NCBI GenBank assembly: GCA_024642645.1 | Contig: JAHEAS010000039.1 | Location: 1-11,975, forward strand | Source of the DNA: Saprospirales bacterium | GTDB taxonomy: Bacteria; Bacteroidota; Bacteroidia; Chitinophagales; Saprospiraceae | Length of the DNA stretch: 11,975 nt | Reading direction: 5' to 3' | Part shown: positions 5,915 to 11,975 of the stretch, in pieces | Layout of the letters: every line of letters begins with the position of its first letter | Position numbering within the stretch: position 1 is the stretch's first letter | The notes under the pieces: model-generated | Database searches by the model: none | What the model was told of the DNA's origin: nothing | Seen by the model: only the letters and a program-made list of their open reading frames with translations | Program-made: the position numbers and the translations under genes

Positions 5915-8065
5915 ATGCCTATCAAATCACTGCCGTTTTTGCTCTTTTTTTTGCTGGTATCAATCACTGTATTTTCTCAAGAAAACTTAATACTAACTGG
6001 CAAAATCTTGGATAAAAAGACCAAGCAGCCTGTGCCGTTTGTCCATATTGGCATCCCAGAAAAGGGTATCGGCACTACGAGCGCATTTGATGGTAGCTTT
6101 GAATTCAAGCTGCCAGCGGCGTTCGAAAATTCGCTGCTAACAGTTTCTTGTATGGGTTACGATACCTACTCAAAATCCGCAGCTAGCTTTAAAAATGGCT
6201 CAAATATCTTCTTAGAACCCGCTGTAAACCAGCTAGCAGAAGTAGTCGTGATGGATAAAAGCGCCATCGTTGATATCATCCGCCGGGCGGTCAATAATAT
6301 TCCGAAAAACTATCCCACTTCTGCCTCCAATTTGTTGGCTTTTTACCGAGAGTCACTCACGGACGATAGTTTGCGCTATAAATACCTCGCTGAAGGTGTG
6401 CTCAAAGTTTACAAAACCAGCTATAAAAAGGACAATGAAGGGCAGGTTGGTTTGGTACAAGGCCGGAAAATAAACCTGCAAGACCCGCTTGACACCTCGT
6501 TCAACTCTGGCTTAAGTTCAGGCCACATGGCCGCCCATCGCTTCGATTTTGTGAAAAACCGAGAGGATTTTATAGACGAAGCATATTTCCCCTATTATAA
6601 ATATTGGATTGAAAATATAACGACCTATAATGGCAGAACTGTCTATATCATTGGATTTGATAAAGAAAAGGAGCAGACTATAAGTGGCAATGGAAAAACT
6701 AAAAAGAAAAAGCGCAGTTTGGCAGATAGGTTGACTGGAAAAAAAGAAGGAGATAGTGCTGGCAGTGCTTCTGCCCGTATGAAAGGCCGCATTTTTATTG
6801 AAAAAGACTCGTATGCCTTTATTCGTGCCGAGTTTGAAATAACAAAGGAAGGCTTACGAAAAAGCTTTGATTATCCACTATACGTTGGCGATTGGAAGGC
6901 CAATAAATACGCTGTAAATTACCGAAAACACGAGGGTAAATGGTACTTCAGCGATGCCCTTCGGGAAGGTGTTCGCACCAATGGCGGCAGATATGCGAAC
7001 GAAATTAAGATAACGGAAATAATGTCGGAAAAAGGTAATCAAATTCCCTACTTGGAGCGGCTGGAACGGGGCAACGAGTTCGTGCAACTGACGGGCAAAT
7101 ATGACGAGGATTTTTGGAAAAACTACAACGTGACGCCCATGAGCGAGGGCCTTGCCGAGGGGATGCAGCAGTATAAAAACATGATTAAAGCGCAAGAAGC
7201 ATTCAGTGCTGCGAATTTGGCAGCTATTCAGGCGAAGCGGGATTCCATCGAGGCGGCTGAGTTACAACGCAGAAAAGAGGAACTGGCGATGAACAAAGAA
7301 ATCACCCCTGAGCAATTAGAGGACGTGGACTATGTGCCCGAAAGCTTGCGTAAAGTGGAAACCATGAAGAAGAAATTCAGGAGATTCAAAATGTCGATGG
7401 GGCTGGGTACACATTTGATGACAACTGGCTACACACCGTTGACAATCAATTACTTAGATGGAAAGGGGGGCACGATTTTGTCACTCAACGATGATTTGGA
7501 GAAGCGGGATTTTGAAATCATAGGGCGCTGGGATTTCGATATTTCGTTCCACAAAAACTTCTTCGTTCGCCTCGGCTGGGGCTTTGATTTTTGGAACAGC
7601 ATCTATAAAGACCGAGCAATTGGGCTTGGGTTTCAGACCAATTTGACGCCCAATCGGCGACCCGTAATTCTGAGAACCGTGGCACAGTACAGCTACCTGC
7701 GCTACTATCGAAAAGTGGGAAATGCCGAAAATGATGCTGGCAAATTCAAGGTGGAAGGTGAAAAATTCAAAGGGGACGAAATCCGCCTCAGCTACGGCAG
7801 CCACAGCCACAACCTGAACCTATCCGGCGAGGTTGCCATCGAACTGAACCGCAATCGGGAACTCTATTTTCGGGGGACCTATCACTACGCATTTGCAAGG
7901 AAACAGGACGTGTGGTTCCGGGAAACGAAGCGGCCATTCAGGGCTGACCATCGGCTGCCCATCAGTGATTCAAGGCTGGAAATATTGAGCGACGACAAGT
8001 TGTTTAGCAGCCCAATTGCACCGCAAGAAACGCTGTCGTTTACCGTTGGTCTGTTGTTCAAATAA
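5915..8065 (+). CDS. Outer-membrane protein: carboxypeptidase-like regulatory domain plus DUF5686-like barrel
   Basis: 716 residues from the ATG at 5915. The ATG at 5867 would put 16 polar residues in front of the signal peptide, so the later start is preferred. Residues 1-22 (MPIKSLPFLLFFLLVSITVF then SQ) are a Sec signal peptide. Residues about 25-105 are a CarboxypepD_reg-like beta-sandwich (LTGKILDKKTKQPVPFVHI, FDGSFEF, CMGYD), the domain also found at the start of SusC-type proteins. A conserved middle follows with IIRRAVNNIPKNYP and AFYRE, typical of DUF5686. A lysine-rich insert lies near 250-280 and a charged helix near 427-490. The last ~220 residues are alternating strands ending LSFTVGLLFK, the terminal-aromatic style of outer-membrane barrels. 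There is no TonB plug domain, so it is not a SusC receptor. Function is unknown. The stop overlaps the convergent DAHP synthase gene by 8 bases. Confidence 0.82.
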   Translation: MPIKSLPFLLFFLLVSITVFSQENLILTGKILDKKTKQPVPFVHIGIPEKGIGTTSAFDGSFEFKLPAAFENSLLTVSCMGYDTYSKSAASFKNGSNIFLEPAVNQLAEVVVMDKSAIVDIIRRAVNNIPKNYPTSASNLLAFYRESLTDDSLRYKYLAEGVLKVYKTSYKKDNEGQVGLVQGRKINLQDPLDTSFNSGLSSGHMAAHRFDFVKNREDFIDEAYFPYYKYWIENITTYNGRTVYIIGFDKEKEQTISGNGKTKKKKRSLADRLTGKKEGDSAGSASARMKGRIFIEKDSYAFIRAEFEITKEGLRKSFDYPLYVGDWKANKYAVNYRKHEGKWYFSDALREGVRTNGGRYANEIKITEIMSEKGNQIPYLERLERGNEFVQLTGKYDEDFWKNYNVTPMSEGLAEGMQQYKNMIKAQEAFSAANLAAIQAKRDSIEAAELQRRKEELAMNKEITPEQLEDVDYVPESLRKVETMKKKFRRFKMSMGLGTHLMTTGYTPLTINYLDGKGGTILSLNDDLEKRDFEIIGRWDFDISFHKNFFVRLGWGFDFWNSIYKDRAIGLGFQTNLTPNRRPVILRTVAQYSYLRYYRKVGNAENDAGKFKVEGEKFKGDEIRLSYGSHSHNLNLSGEVAIELNRNRELYFRGTYHYAFARKQDVWFRETKRPFRADHRLPISDSRLEILSDDKLFSSPIAPQETLSFTVGLLFK

Positions 8066-9056
8066 GCTGCTTTCCCACAGCCCCGGCTATCTTTTGCATG
8101 TGGGTCATCAAATTGGTAAACGCCTCAAAATCAAGCTGTTGGGCGGCATCACTCTTTGCCGATTTCGGGTTCGGGTGCGTTTCTATCAATAAACCATCGC
8201 AGCCAAATGCAACGCTCGCTTTCGCTAAATCGGGTACGCCATATGCATAGCCCATCGCATGGCTGGGGTCAAGAACGACCGGGCAATTTGTATGCTGTTT
8301 CAGCCAAGCCGCCCCGCATAAATCAAAGGTGAAGCGGGTTTTGGTCTCAAAAGTGCGGATGCCCCGTTCACACAAAATCACCTCCGGATTGCCTCCAGAA
8401 AGGATGAACTCTGCCGCCTGAACAAACTCTTGAAGCGTCGTCCCGAAGCCCCGTTTCAACAAAATCGGCTTTCGAATCTCACCGCAGCGACGCAGAATGC
8501 TCTGGTCGTACATAGACTTTGCGCCGATTTGCACGATGTCTGTGTACTCGATAACTTCTTCGATATGTGAGCTGTCTTTTACCTCCGTGATGATGTTCAG
8601 GCCGTATTGTCGGCGCACCTCAGCGAGCATTTTTAGACCCTCCAATCCAAGGCCCTGAAAGGTGTACGGCGAAGTACGGGGCTTGTAACATCCCGCTCGC
8701 AAGGTGCTGATATTCAGGGACTTGAGCAGCTTGGCTACCGACTCGATTTGCTCCCAACTTTCAATCGAACAGGGGCCAGCGATGACCACCGTGTTTTGGG
8801 TTTTCCCGCCAATTTCGGTATTGCCCCATTTTATGCTGCGCAATTCGTTTTTGTAGCTTTTGCTGGCAAGTTGGATGTCGCTGTCCATCGGCCAGGAGGC
8901 TTCCACATGCTGAGAAATGCTTTCGGGAAGGGACTTTAGAGCAAATGGGGCCACCAGCACGAAGTGGTCGCCTTCCTTGAACCTACTTGCTTGGAGTTGT
9001 TGGCCGATTTCGTTTGCGGTGGCCTCTGGAGTTGTATTTTTTAGATGGATAACCAT
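8058..9056 (-). CDS. aroF: 3-deoxy-7-phosphoheptulonate (DAHP) synthase, type I-beta
   Basis: Condenses phosphoenolpyruvate and erythrose-4-phosphate to DAHP, the first step to chorismate and the aromatic amino acids. 332 residues. An N-terminal ferredoxin-like regulatory domain (about 1-64) precedes the barrel. Key segments are AGPCSIES (93-100), KPRTSPYTFQG (125-135), K201-R-G, DPSHAMG (263-269) and ETHPNP (292-297). The expected metal ligands C96, H266, E292 and D303 lie at a constant offset of six from Cys102/His272/Glu298/Asp309 of the Thermotoga maritima enzyme, which supports the ATG at 9056. In that enzyme the N-terminal domain mediates feedback inhibition, so similar control by aromatic amino acids is likely. 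No chorismate mutase domain is attached. It lies 125 bases after the Rpe-CBS gene on the same strand without a visible promoter of its own, so the two may be cotranscribed. Symbol is by family; aroF/aroG naming is arbitrary here. Confidence 0.94.
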   Translation of the reverse strand: MVIHLKNTTPEATANEIGQQLQASRFKEGDHFVLVAPFALKSLPESISQHVEASWPMDSDIQLASKSYKNELRSIKWGNTEIGGKTQNTVVIAGPCSIESWEQIESVAKLLKSLNISTLRAGCYKPRTSPYTFQGLGLEGLKMLAEVRRQYGLNIITEVKDSSHIEEVIEYTDIVQIGAKSMYDQSILRRCGEIRKPILLKRGFGTTLQEFVQAAEFILSGGNPEVILCERGIRTFETKTRFTFDLCGAAWLKQHTNCPVVLDPSHAMGYAYGVPDLAKASVAFGCDGLLIETHPNPKSAKSDAAQQLDFEAFTNLMTHMQKIAGAVGKQLI

Positions 9057-9071
9057 ATTGCTTGTTTTACC

Positions 9072-9176
9072 CCTGACCCCTAGAGGGGAACCTAAACGGG
9101 GAAGTTTAGTGGTAATTTTTGGTGTTTTTGGCGTTTCCGAAATTAAACATCCGTGGGTTCCCTTTTAGGGGTCAGG
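9072..9176. repeat. Inverted-repeat element between Rpe-CBS and DAHP synthase genes
   Basis: The left arm 9072-9092 (CCTGACCCCTAGAGGGGAAC plus C) and the right arm 9156-9176 are reverse complements at 19 of 21 positions. Some similarity continues inward: ACGG...GTTTA on the left against its complement around 9145-9153. Each arm also contains a small self-pairing core (CCCC-TAGA-GGGG on the left). The pair fills most of the 125-base gap between two same-strand genes. It could be a REP/MITE-like element, or form a large RNA hairpin between the two cistrons. I see no target-site duplication. Confidence 0.7.
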
Positions 9177-9181
9177 AATCT

Positions 9182-10186
9182 TCATGTTTCTGCTTTTATC
9201 ATTTGTGTGAATGTCAATGCACCCGTTAAATCCCCGTCCGAATTAATTACCGGAATATACTGTAATGGAAATTTAACGCCCCGAATTACACCCAATAATT
9301 CATCAATTGTTTTATCCTCTTCAACTAAAATTGGGTTTGAATTAATGAGGTCAAAAGCATTTATTTTATTGAGATTTTCAAGGTTTTTAATCAATCCTTT
9401 GCGCACATCGGCATTGCTAATAATGCCTTTTAATTTGCCATTATCGGTAATTAAAACGAATGCCATTTCATATTTATCAATAGTCAAAAGCGCATTTTCG
9501 AAAGTTAATTCCCGCTCGTCCAATATGGGCAGTTCCGGCGTTTCAATCATAAATTCTTTGATCAAATAATGGGAACTGACCACCTCTCGCTTCAGGTGCA
9601 GAAGTGCCGGGCCGACCGACTTGTTTTGGAACAAAAATGACCCCACCACGGCGCTCTCCACCCCCAAATTGCGAAGAATAAAACTCACCTCAGCGTTCAC
9701 ACCACCATCAACTTGAATCTGGTGCGTTGGAAAAAGCTTGCGGAACTGCCTGATTTTTCGGAAAGTTTCTTTGTTGAAAAGGCCACCACTCTGCCCCGGT
9801 GTGGTGGTCATCAGCAGCACGTAGCTGCAACGCTCAGCGTAACGGGCGAAGGCTTCCACGGGCGTATCGTTCATCAAGGCAAGGCCGATTTGGCCGGAAA
9901 GGTCAGCTGGAAACTGCACAATTTCTCTAAATGACTCCAACTGAAAGGACACTCGACTCACGGGCGTTTTTCGAAGCAACCCAAAATAGTGCTGCGGGGT
10001 GGAGGAGATGATGTGAAGGTCAATTGGGGTTGTGCTACATTGCTGGATGATACTGATATCGTCAAACACACTGGGGTCGTCGTTGCAGTCCACATGAAAA
10101 AAGTCAATAAAATGCTCGTCCAATTCCCGCACAACGTCGGCTAATGGTTGGTGTTTATTGCTGTAAATGGAAGCGGAAATTTTCAT
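9182..10186 (-). CDS. Ribulose-phosphate 3-epimerase-like domain fused to a CBS pair
   Basis: 334 residues from the ATG at 10186. A longer reading frame to 10294 would add 36 low-complexity residues coded by intergenic repeats and lies upstream of the predicted -7 box. Residues 1-200 are a TIM barrel of the Rpe family: ISASIYS, FHVDCND, IDLHII, GLALMNDTPVEAF, LLMTTTPGQSGG and QVDGGV. The four metal/catalytic positions of Rpe are kept (H31, D33, H58, D160). Surrounding residues differ from ordinary Rpe: HVDCND instead of HVDVMDG, and GQSGGLF instead of GFGGQKF. So another pentose- or related sugar-phosphate substrate is possible. Residues about 210-334 are two CBS motifs (FVLITDNGKLKGIISNADVR and YIPVINSDGDLTGALTF), which usually bind adenine nucleotides and regulate the attached enzyme. 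GC content falls sharply at the domain border. The next gene downstream is DAHP synthase. Confidence 0.82.
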   Translation of the reverse strand: MKISASIYSNKHQPLADVVRELDEHFIDFFHVDCNDDPSVFDDISIIQQCSTTPIDLHIISSTPQHYFGLLRKTPVSRVSFQLESFREIVQFPADLSGQIGLALMNDTPVEAFARYAERCSYVLLMTTTPGQSGGLFNKETFRKIRQFRKLFPTHQIQVDGGVNAEVSFILRNLGVESAVVGSFLFQNKSVGPALLHLKREVVSSHYLIKEFMIETPELPILDERELTFENALLTIDKYEMAFVLITDNGKLKGIISNADVRKGLIKNLENLNKINAFDLINSNPILVEEDKTIDELLGVIRGVKFPLQYIPVINSDGDLTGALTFTQMIKAET

Positions 10187-10193
10187 GTGTGGG

Positions 10194-10201
10194 CAAAAGT
10201 A
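10194..10201 (-). promoter_or_regulatory. Predicted -7 element of the Rpe-CBS gene, close to the ATG
   Basis: Read on the minus strand this is TACTTTTG, an exact TAnnTTTG match. Only seven bases separate it from the ATG at 10186, so transcription would begin at or within a few bases of the start codon and the mRNA would be nearly leaderless. The -33 region coincides with the heptamer repeat at 10206-10237 and contains no clear TTTG. Confidence 0.5.
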
Positions 10202-10205
10202 AACG

Positions 10206-10237
10206 GATTTACGATTTACGAATGACGATTTACGATT
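10206..10237 (+). repeat. Tandem heptamer GATTTAC repeat upstream of Rpe-CBS
   Basis: Four 7-base units GATTTAC, GATTTAC, GAATGAC, GATTTAC plus a partial GATT run without gaps. They occupy the spacer and -33 region of the predicted Rpe-CBS promoter on the minus strand. Copy-number change here would alter promoter spacing by 7 bases. The rest of the 163-base divergent gap to valS holds two CGCCTTT copies (10264-10270, 10277-10283), a weak -7-like TTTCTTTG at 10269-10276 on the plus strand that might serve valS, and the octamer repeat. Confidence 0.75.
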
Positions 10238-10323
10238 CTGGAAGCTACCAAATTCGCCCTCAACGCCTTTTCTTTGCGCCTTTGTTTGGAACAATGCCCG
10301 AAAAATGGTCGTTTACCAAATAA

Positions 10324-10349
10324 CAATTCAACAATACAACAATACAGCA
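10324..10349 (+). repeat. Tandem octamer abutting the valS start codon
   Basis: CAATTCAA (10324-10331), CAATACAA (10332-10339), CAATACAG (10340-10347), then CA and the ATG at 10350, so that CAATG forms the start of a fourth unit. The first unit is identical to those ahead of lysA and the phase relative to the ATG is the same. There is no Shine-Dalgarno sequence. Confidence 0.8.
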
Positions 10350-11975
10350 ATGTCCTTATCCACCCGTTACTCCCCGAAAGAAACCGAAGAACGCTGGTAC
10401 GCCCATTGGGAGGCGAAAAACTATTTCCACTCCGAGCCGGACGGTCGGGAGCCCTTCACCATCGTCATTCCTCCACCGAACGTAACGGGCGTGCTGCACA
10501 TGGGGCACATGCTCAACAACACCATTCAGGACGTGCTTATCCGCCGGGCGAGGATGCAGGGCAAGAATGCCTGCTGGGTGCCTGGCACCGACCACGCCAG
10601 CATCGCCACCGAGGCAAAAGTGGTGCAGTTGCTGCGCAAACAAGGCATTAAAAAAGGGGATATTCCACGGGAGGAGTTCCTGCAGCATGCTTTCAATTGG
10701 AAGGAAAAATACGGTGGCATCATCCTCGAACAGTTGAAAAAACTGGGTGCTAGCTGCGACTGGGAGCGCACCCGTTTTACAATGGAGGAGAGTTTGAGTA
10801 AGGCCGTCATCCATGTTTTCGTGGATTTGCATAAAAAAGGCAAGCTCTACCGTGGCTTGCGCATGACGAATTGGGACCCAGAGGCGAAGACCGTTTTGAG
10901 TAACGAAGAGGTCATCCACCGGGAGGAGAATTCCCAGCTTTTTCATATCAAGTACAACCTCGTTGGTGATACCAACGACGGCATCATCATCGCTACGCAA
11001 CGTCCGGAAACCATCATGGCGGACGTGGCCATTGCCGTGCATCCAGAGGAGGAGAAATACAAGCACCTCGTGGGCAAAATGGTACTTATCCCCTTGATTA
11101 ACAAGGCGATACCCATCATCGCTGATAGTTACGTGGACCGTGAGTTCGGCTCCGGTGCGCTGAAAATAACGCCTGCCCACGACCAAAACGACTTGCAGGT
11201 GGGCGAGCGCCACGACCTGCCCGTGGTGGACATCCTGACCGAAGACGGCAAGCTGAATGCCGAGGCGCAGATACTCGTGGGCGAAGACCGTTTCGTGGCC
11301 CGCAAGAAAATCCGCAAGTTGCTCGAAGACGCTGGCAACCTCGTGAAAGTGGAGGATTACCGCACCAGCATCGGCCACTCCGAGCGCACCGACGCCGTGG
11401 TGGAGCCTCGCCTCACCAATCAATGGTTCCTGAAAATGGGCGGCTTCGCAAAAACGGCGCTCGAAGCCGTGAAGAGCGGCGAAGTCAAGTTTTACCCCGA
11501 AAGCATGTGGAACATGTATTACCAGTGGTTGCAAGAGGACAACGTTCGTGACTGGTGCATCAGTCGCCAGCTATGGTGGGGACAACGGATTCCGGCTTGG
11601 TACATTTCTAAGTTGGCAGTTGGCAGTTGGCAGTTGGCAGACGGCTCCGAACCTCGTTTTTCGGAAAGTGGACGTCTAATGGAAGGTGACGAAGAAATGG
11701 TCATTGTTGCTGAAAATGAAACAGAGGCATTGGCGCAAGCCAAGATAAAAACTGGCAATAACACCCTGACCCTCAACGACTTGGAGCAGGATGAAGATGT
11801 TGTAGACACTTGGTTCAGTTCCTGGCTTTGGCCGATTGCGGTGTTTGATGGTTTTGAGCACCAAGACGAACTGAAATACTACTACCCAACGAATGTGCTC
11901 GTGACGGGTTGGGACATCATGTTCTTCTGGGTAGCCCGGATGATTATGTCGGGTTACGAGTGGTCAGAGGAGCTG
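10350..11975 (+). CDS. valS: Valyl-tRNA synthetase, N-terminal 542 residues (cut by window end)
   Basis: Class I synthetase charging tRNA-Val. The frame is open from the ATG at 10350 to the last base, with no stop in the window. Visible in order: MSLSTRYSPKETEERWYAHW, the family N-terminus; PPPNVTGVLHMGHML (41-55) with the HIGH-type HMGH; WVPGTDHASIATE; the CP1 editing domain from about 190 to 345 with ATQRPET (215-221) and a GSGALKITPAHDQND segment; SRQLWWGQRIPAWY; DTWFSSWLWP; and VTGWDIMFFWVARMI. KMSKS, the anticodon-binding domain and the C-terminal coiled coil lie beyond the window. Two oddities: the usual ATTRPET reads ATQRPET, and an insert of about 25-30 residues (about 420-448) lies between IPAWY and the next conserved segment, its first part coded by a tandem heptamer. 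Start chosen because it directly follows the octamer leader and matches the family N-terminus. Confidence 0.96.
   Translation, partial: MSLSTRYSPKETEERWYAHWEAKNYFHSEPDGREPFTIVIPPPNVTGVLHMGHMLNNTIQDVLIRRARMQGKNACWVPGTDHASIATEAKVVQLLRKQGIKKGDIPREEFLQHAFNWKEKYGGIILEQLKKLGASCDWERTRFTMEESLSKAVIHVFVDLHKKGKLYRGLRMTNWDPEAKTVLSNEEVIHREENSQLFHIKYNLVGDTNDGIIIATQRPETIMADVAIAVHPEEEKYKHLVGKMVLIPLINKAIPIIADSYVDREFGSGALKITPAHDQNDLQVGERHDLPVVDILTEDGKLNAEAQILVGEDRFVARKKIRKLLEDAGNLVKVEDYRTSIGHSERTDAVVEPRLTNQWFLKMGGFAKTALEAVKSGEVKFYPESMWNMYYQWLQEDNVRDWCISRQLWWGQRIPAWYISKLAVGSWQLADGSEPRFSESGRLMEGDEEMVIVAENETEALAQAKIKTGNNTLTLNDLEQDEDVVDTWFSSWLWPIAVFDGFEHQDELKYYYPTNVLVTGWDIMFFWVARMIMSGYEWSEEL
11611..11640 (+). repeat. 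Tandem heptamer AGTTGGC x4 inside valS
   Basis: Four perfect units of AGTTGGC (11611-11617, 11618-11624, 11625-11631, 11632-11638) plus AG. The period of 7 is not a codon multiple, so the units are read in different frames as KLAVGSWQLAD. The reading frame still resumes correctly in the conserved VVDTWFSSWLWP region. The repeat forms the start of an insertion not expected at this place in ValRS. Confidence 0.85.

Noticed and set aside
4896..8065. A SusC/SusD-type polysaccharide utilisation locus
   Set aside because: The DUF1080 protein and the carboxypeptidase-regulatory-domain outer-membrane protein are adjacent, but there is no TonB plug, SusD, glycoside hydrolase or transporter.
10187..10294. 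36-residue N-terminal extension of the Rpe-CBS protein
   Set aside because: Coded by the heptamer repeat and promoter DNA, absent from the Rpe fold, and upstream of an exact -7 box. The ATG at 10186 fits the family start.
10356..11534. 392-codon open frame on the minus strand
   Set aside because: It lies wholly antisense to valS, which has unmistakable synthetase motifs. The translation is His/Val/Leu-rich with no recognisable domain; long antisense frames are a by-product of the codon use of valS.

Overview
The window looks like a chromosomal segment from a member of the Bacteroidota. The evidence is several promoters of the TAnnTTTG (-7) type used by the primary sigma factor of that phylum, the near absence of Shine-Dalgarno sequences, an ECF sigma factor paired with a one-TM partner protein, a CarboxypepD_reg-like outer-membrane protein of the DUF5686 type, a DUF1080 protein and a type I-beta DAHP synthase. 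Genus cannot be read from the sequence. Most of the window is ordinary housekeeping chromosome. There is no phage, IS, CRISPR array, rRNA or tRNA that I can see.

Layout. 1-414 (+): C-terminal end of a creatininase-family amidohydrolase, cut by the window edge. 446-1398 (-): an ECF sigma factor that appears to start at TTG, followed by a single-TM probable anti-sigma partner. 1596-1979 (+): a VOC/glyoxalase-fold protein transcribed divergently from the sigma gene. 2032-2732 (+): a Phd/Doc-like toxin-antitoxin pair whose Doc toxin is interrupted by an in-frame amber codon, with the missing C-terminus still readable downstream. 2759-4015 (+): diaminopimelate decarboxylase (lysA). 4061-4747 (+): a lipoprotein that looks like a histidine phosphatase without its catalytic residues. 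4896-5723 (+): a secreted DUF1080 (3-keto-disaccharide hydrolase-like) protein. 5915-8065 (+): a DUF5686-like outer-membrane protein. 8058-9056 (-): DAHP synthase, overlapping the previous gene tail to tail. 9182-10186 (-): a ribulose-phosphate 3-epimerase-like domain fused to a CBS pair. 10350 to the window end (+): valyl-tRNA synthetase, cut by the window edge and still open at 11975.

The genes do not form one pathway. The clear functional units are the sigma/anti-sigma pair, the damaged toxin-antitoxin pair, and possibly the Rpe-CBS/DAHP synthase pair on the minus strand (both enzymes are close to the pentose-phosphate/erythrose-4-phosphate supply, which is an inference).

The most unusual material is small-scale: tandem octamers of CAATTCAA type that run in register into the start codons of both lysA and valS; tandem heptamers inside valS and in front of the Rpe-CBS gene; a base-composition break exactly at the Rpe/CBS domain border; a pair of inverted arms filling the gap between Rpe-CBS and DAHP synthase; and mutually exclusive stems ahead of the DUF1080 gene. 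I did not find a convincing new multi-gene system.
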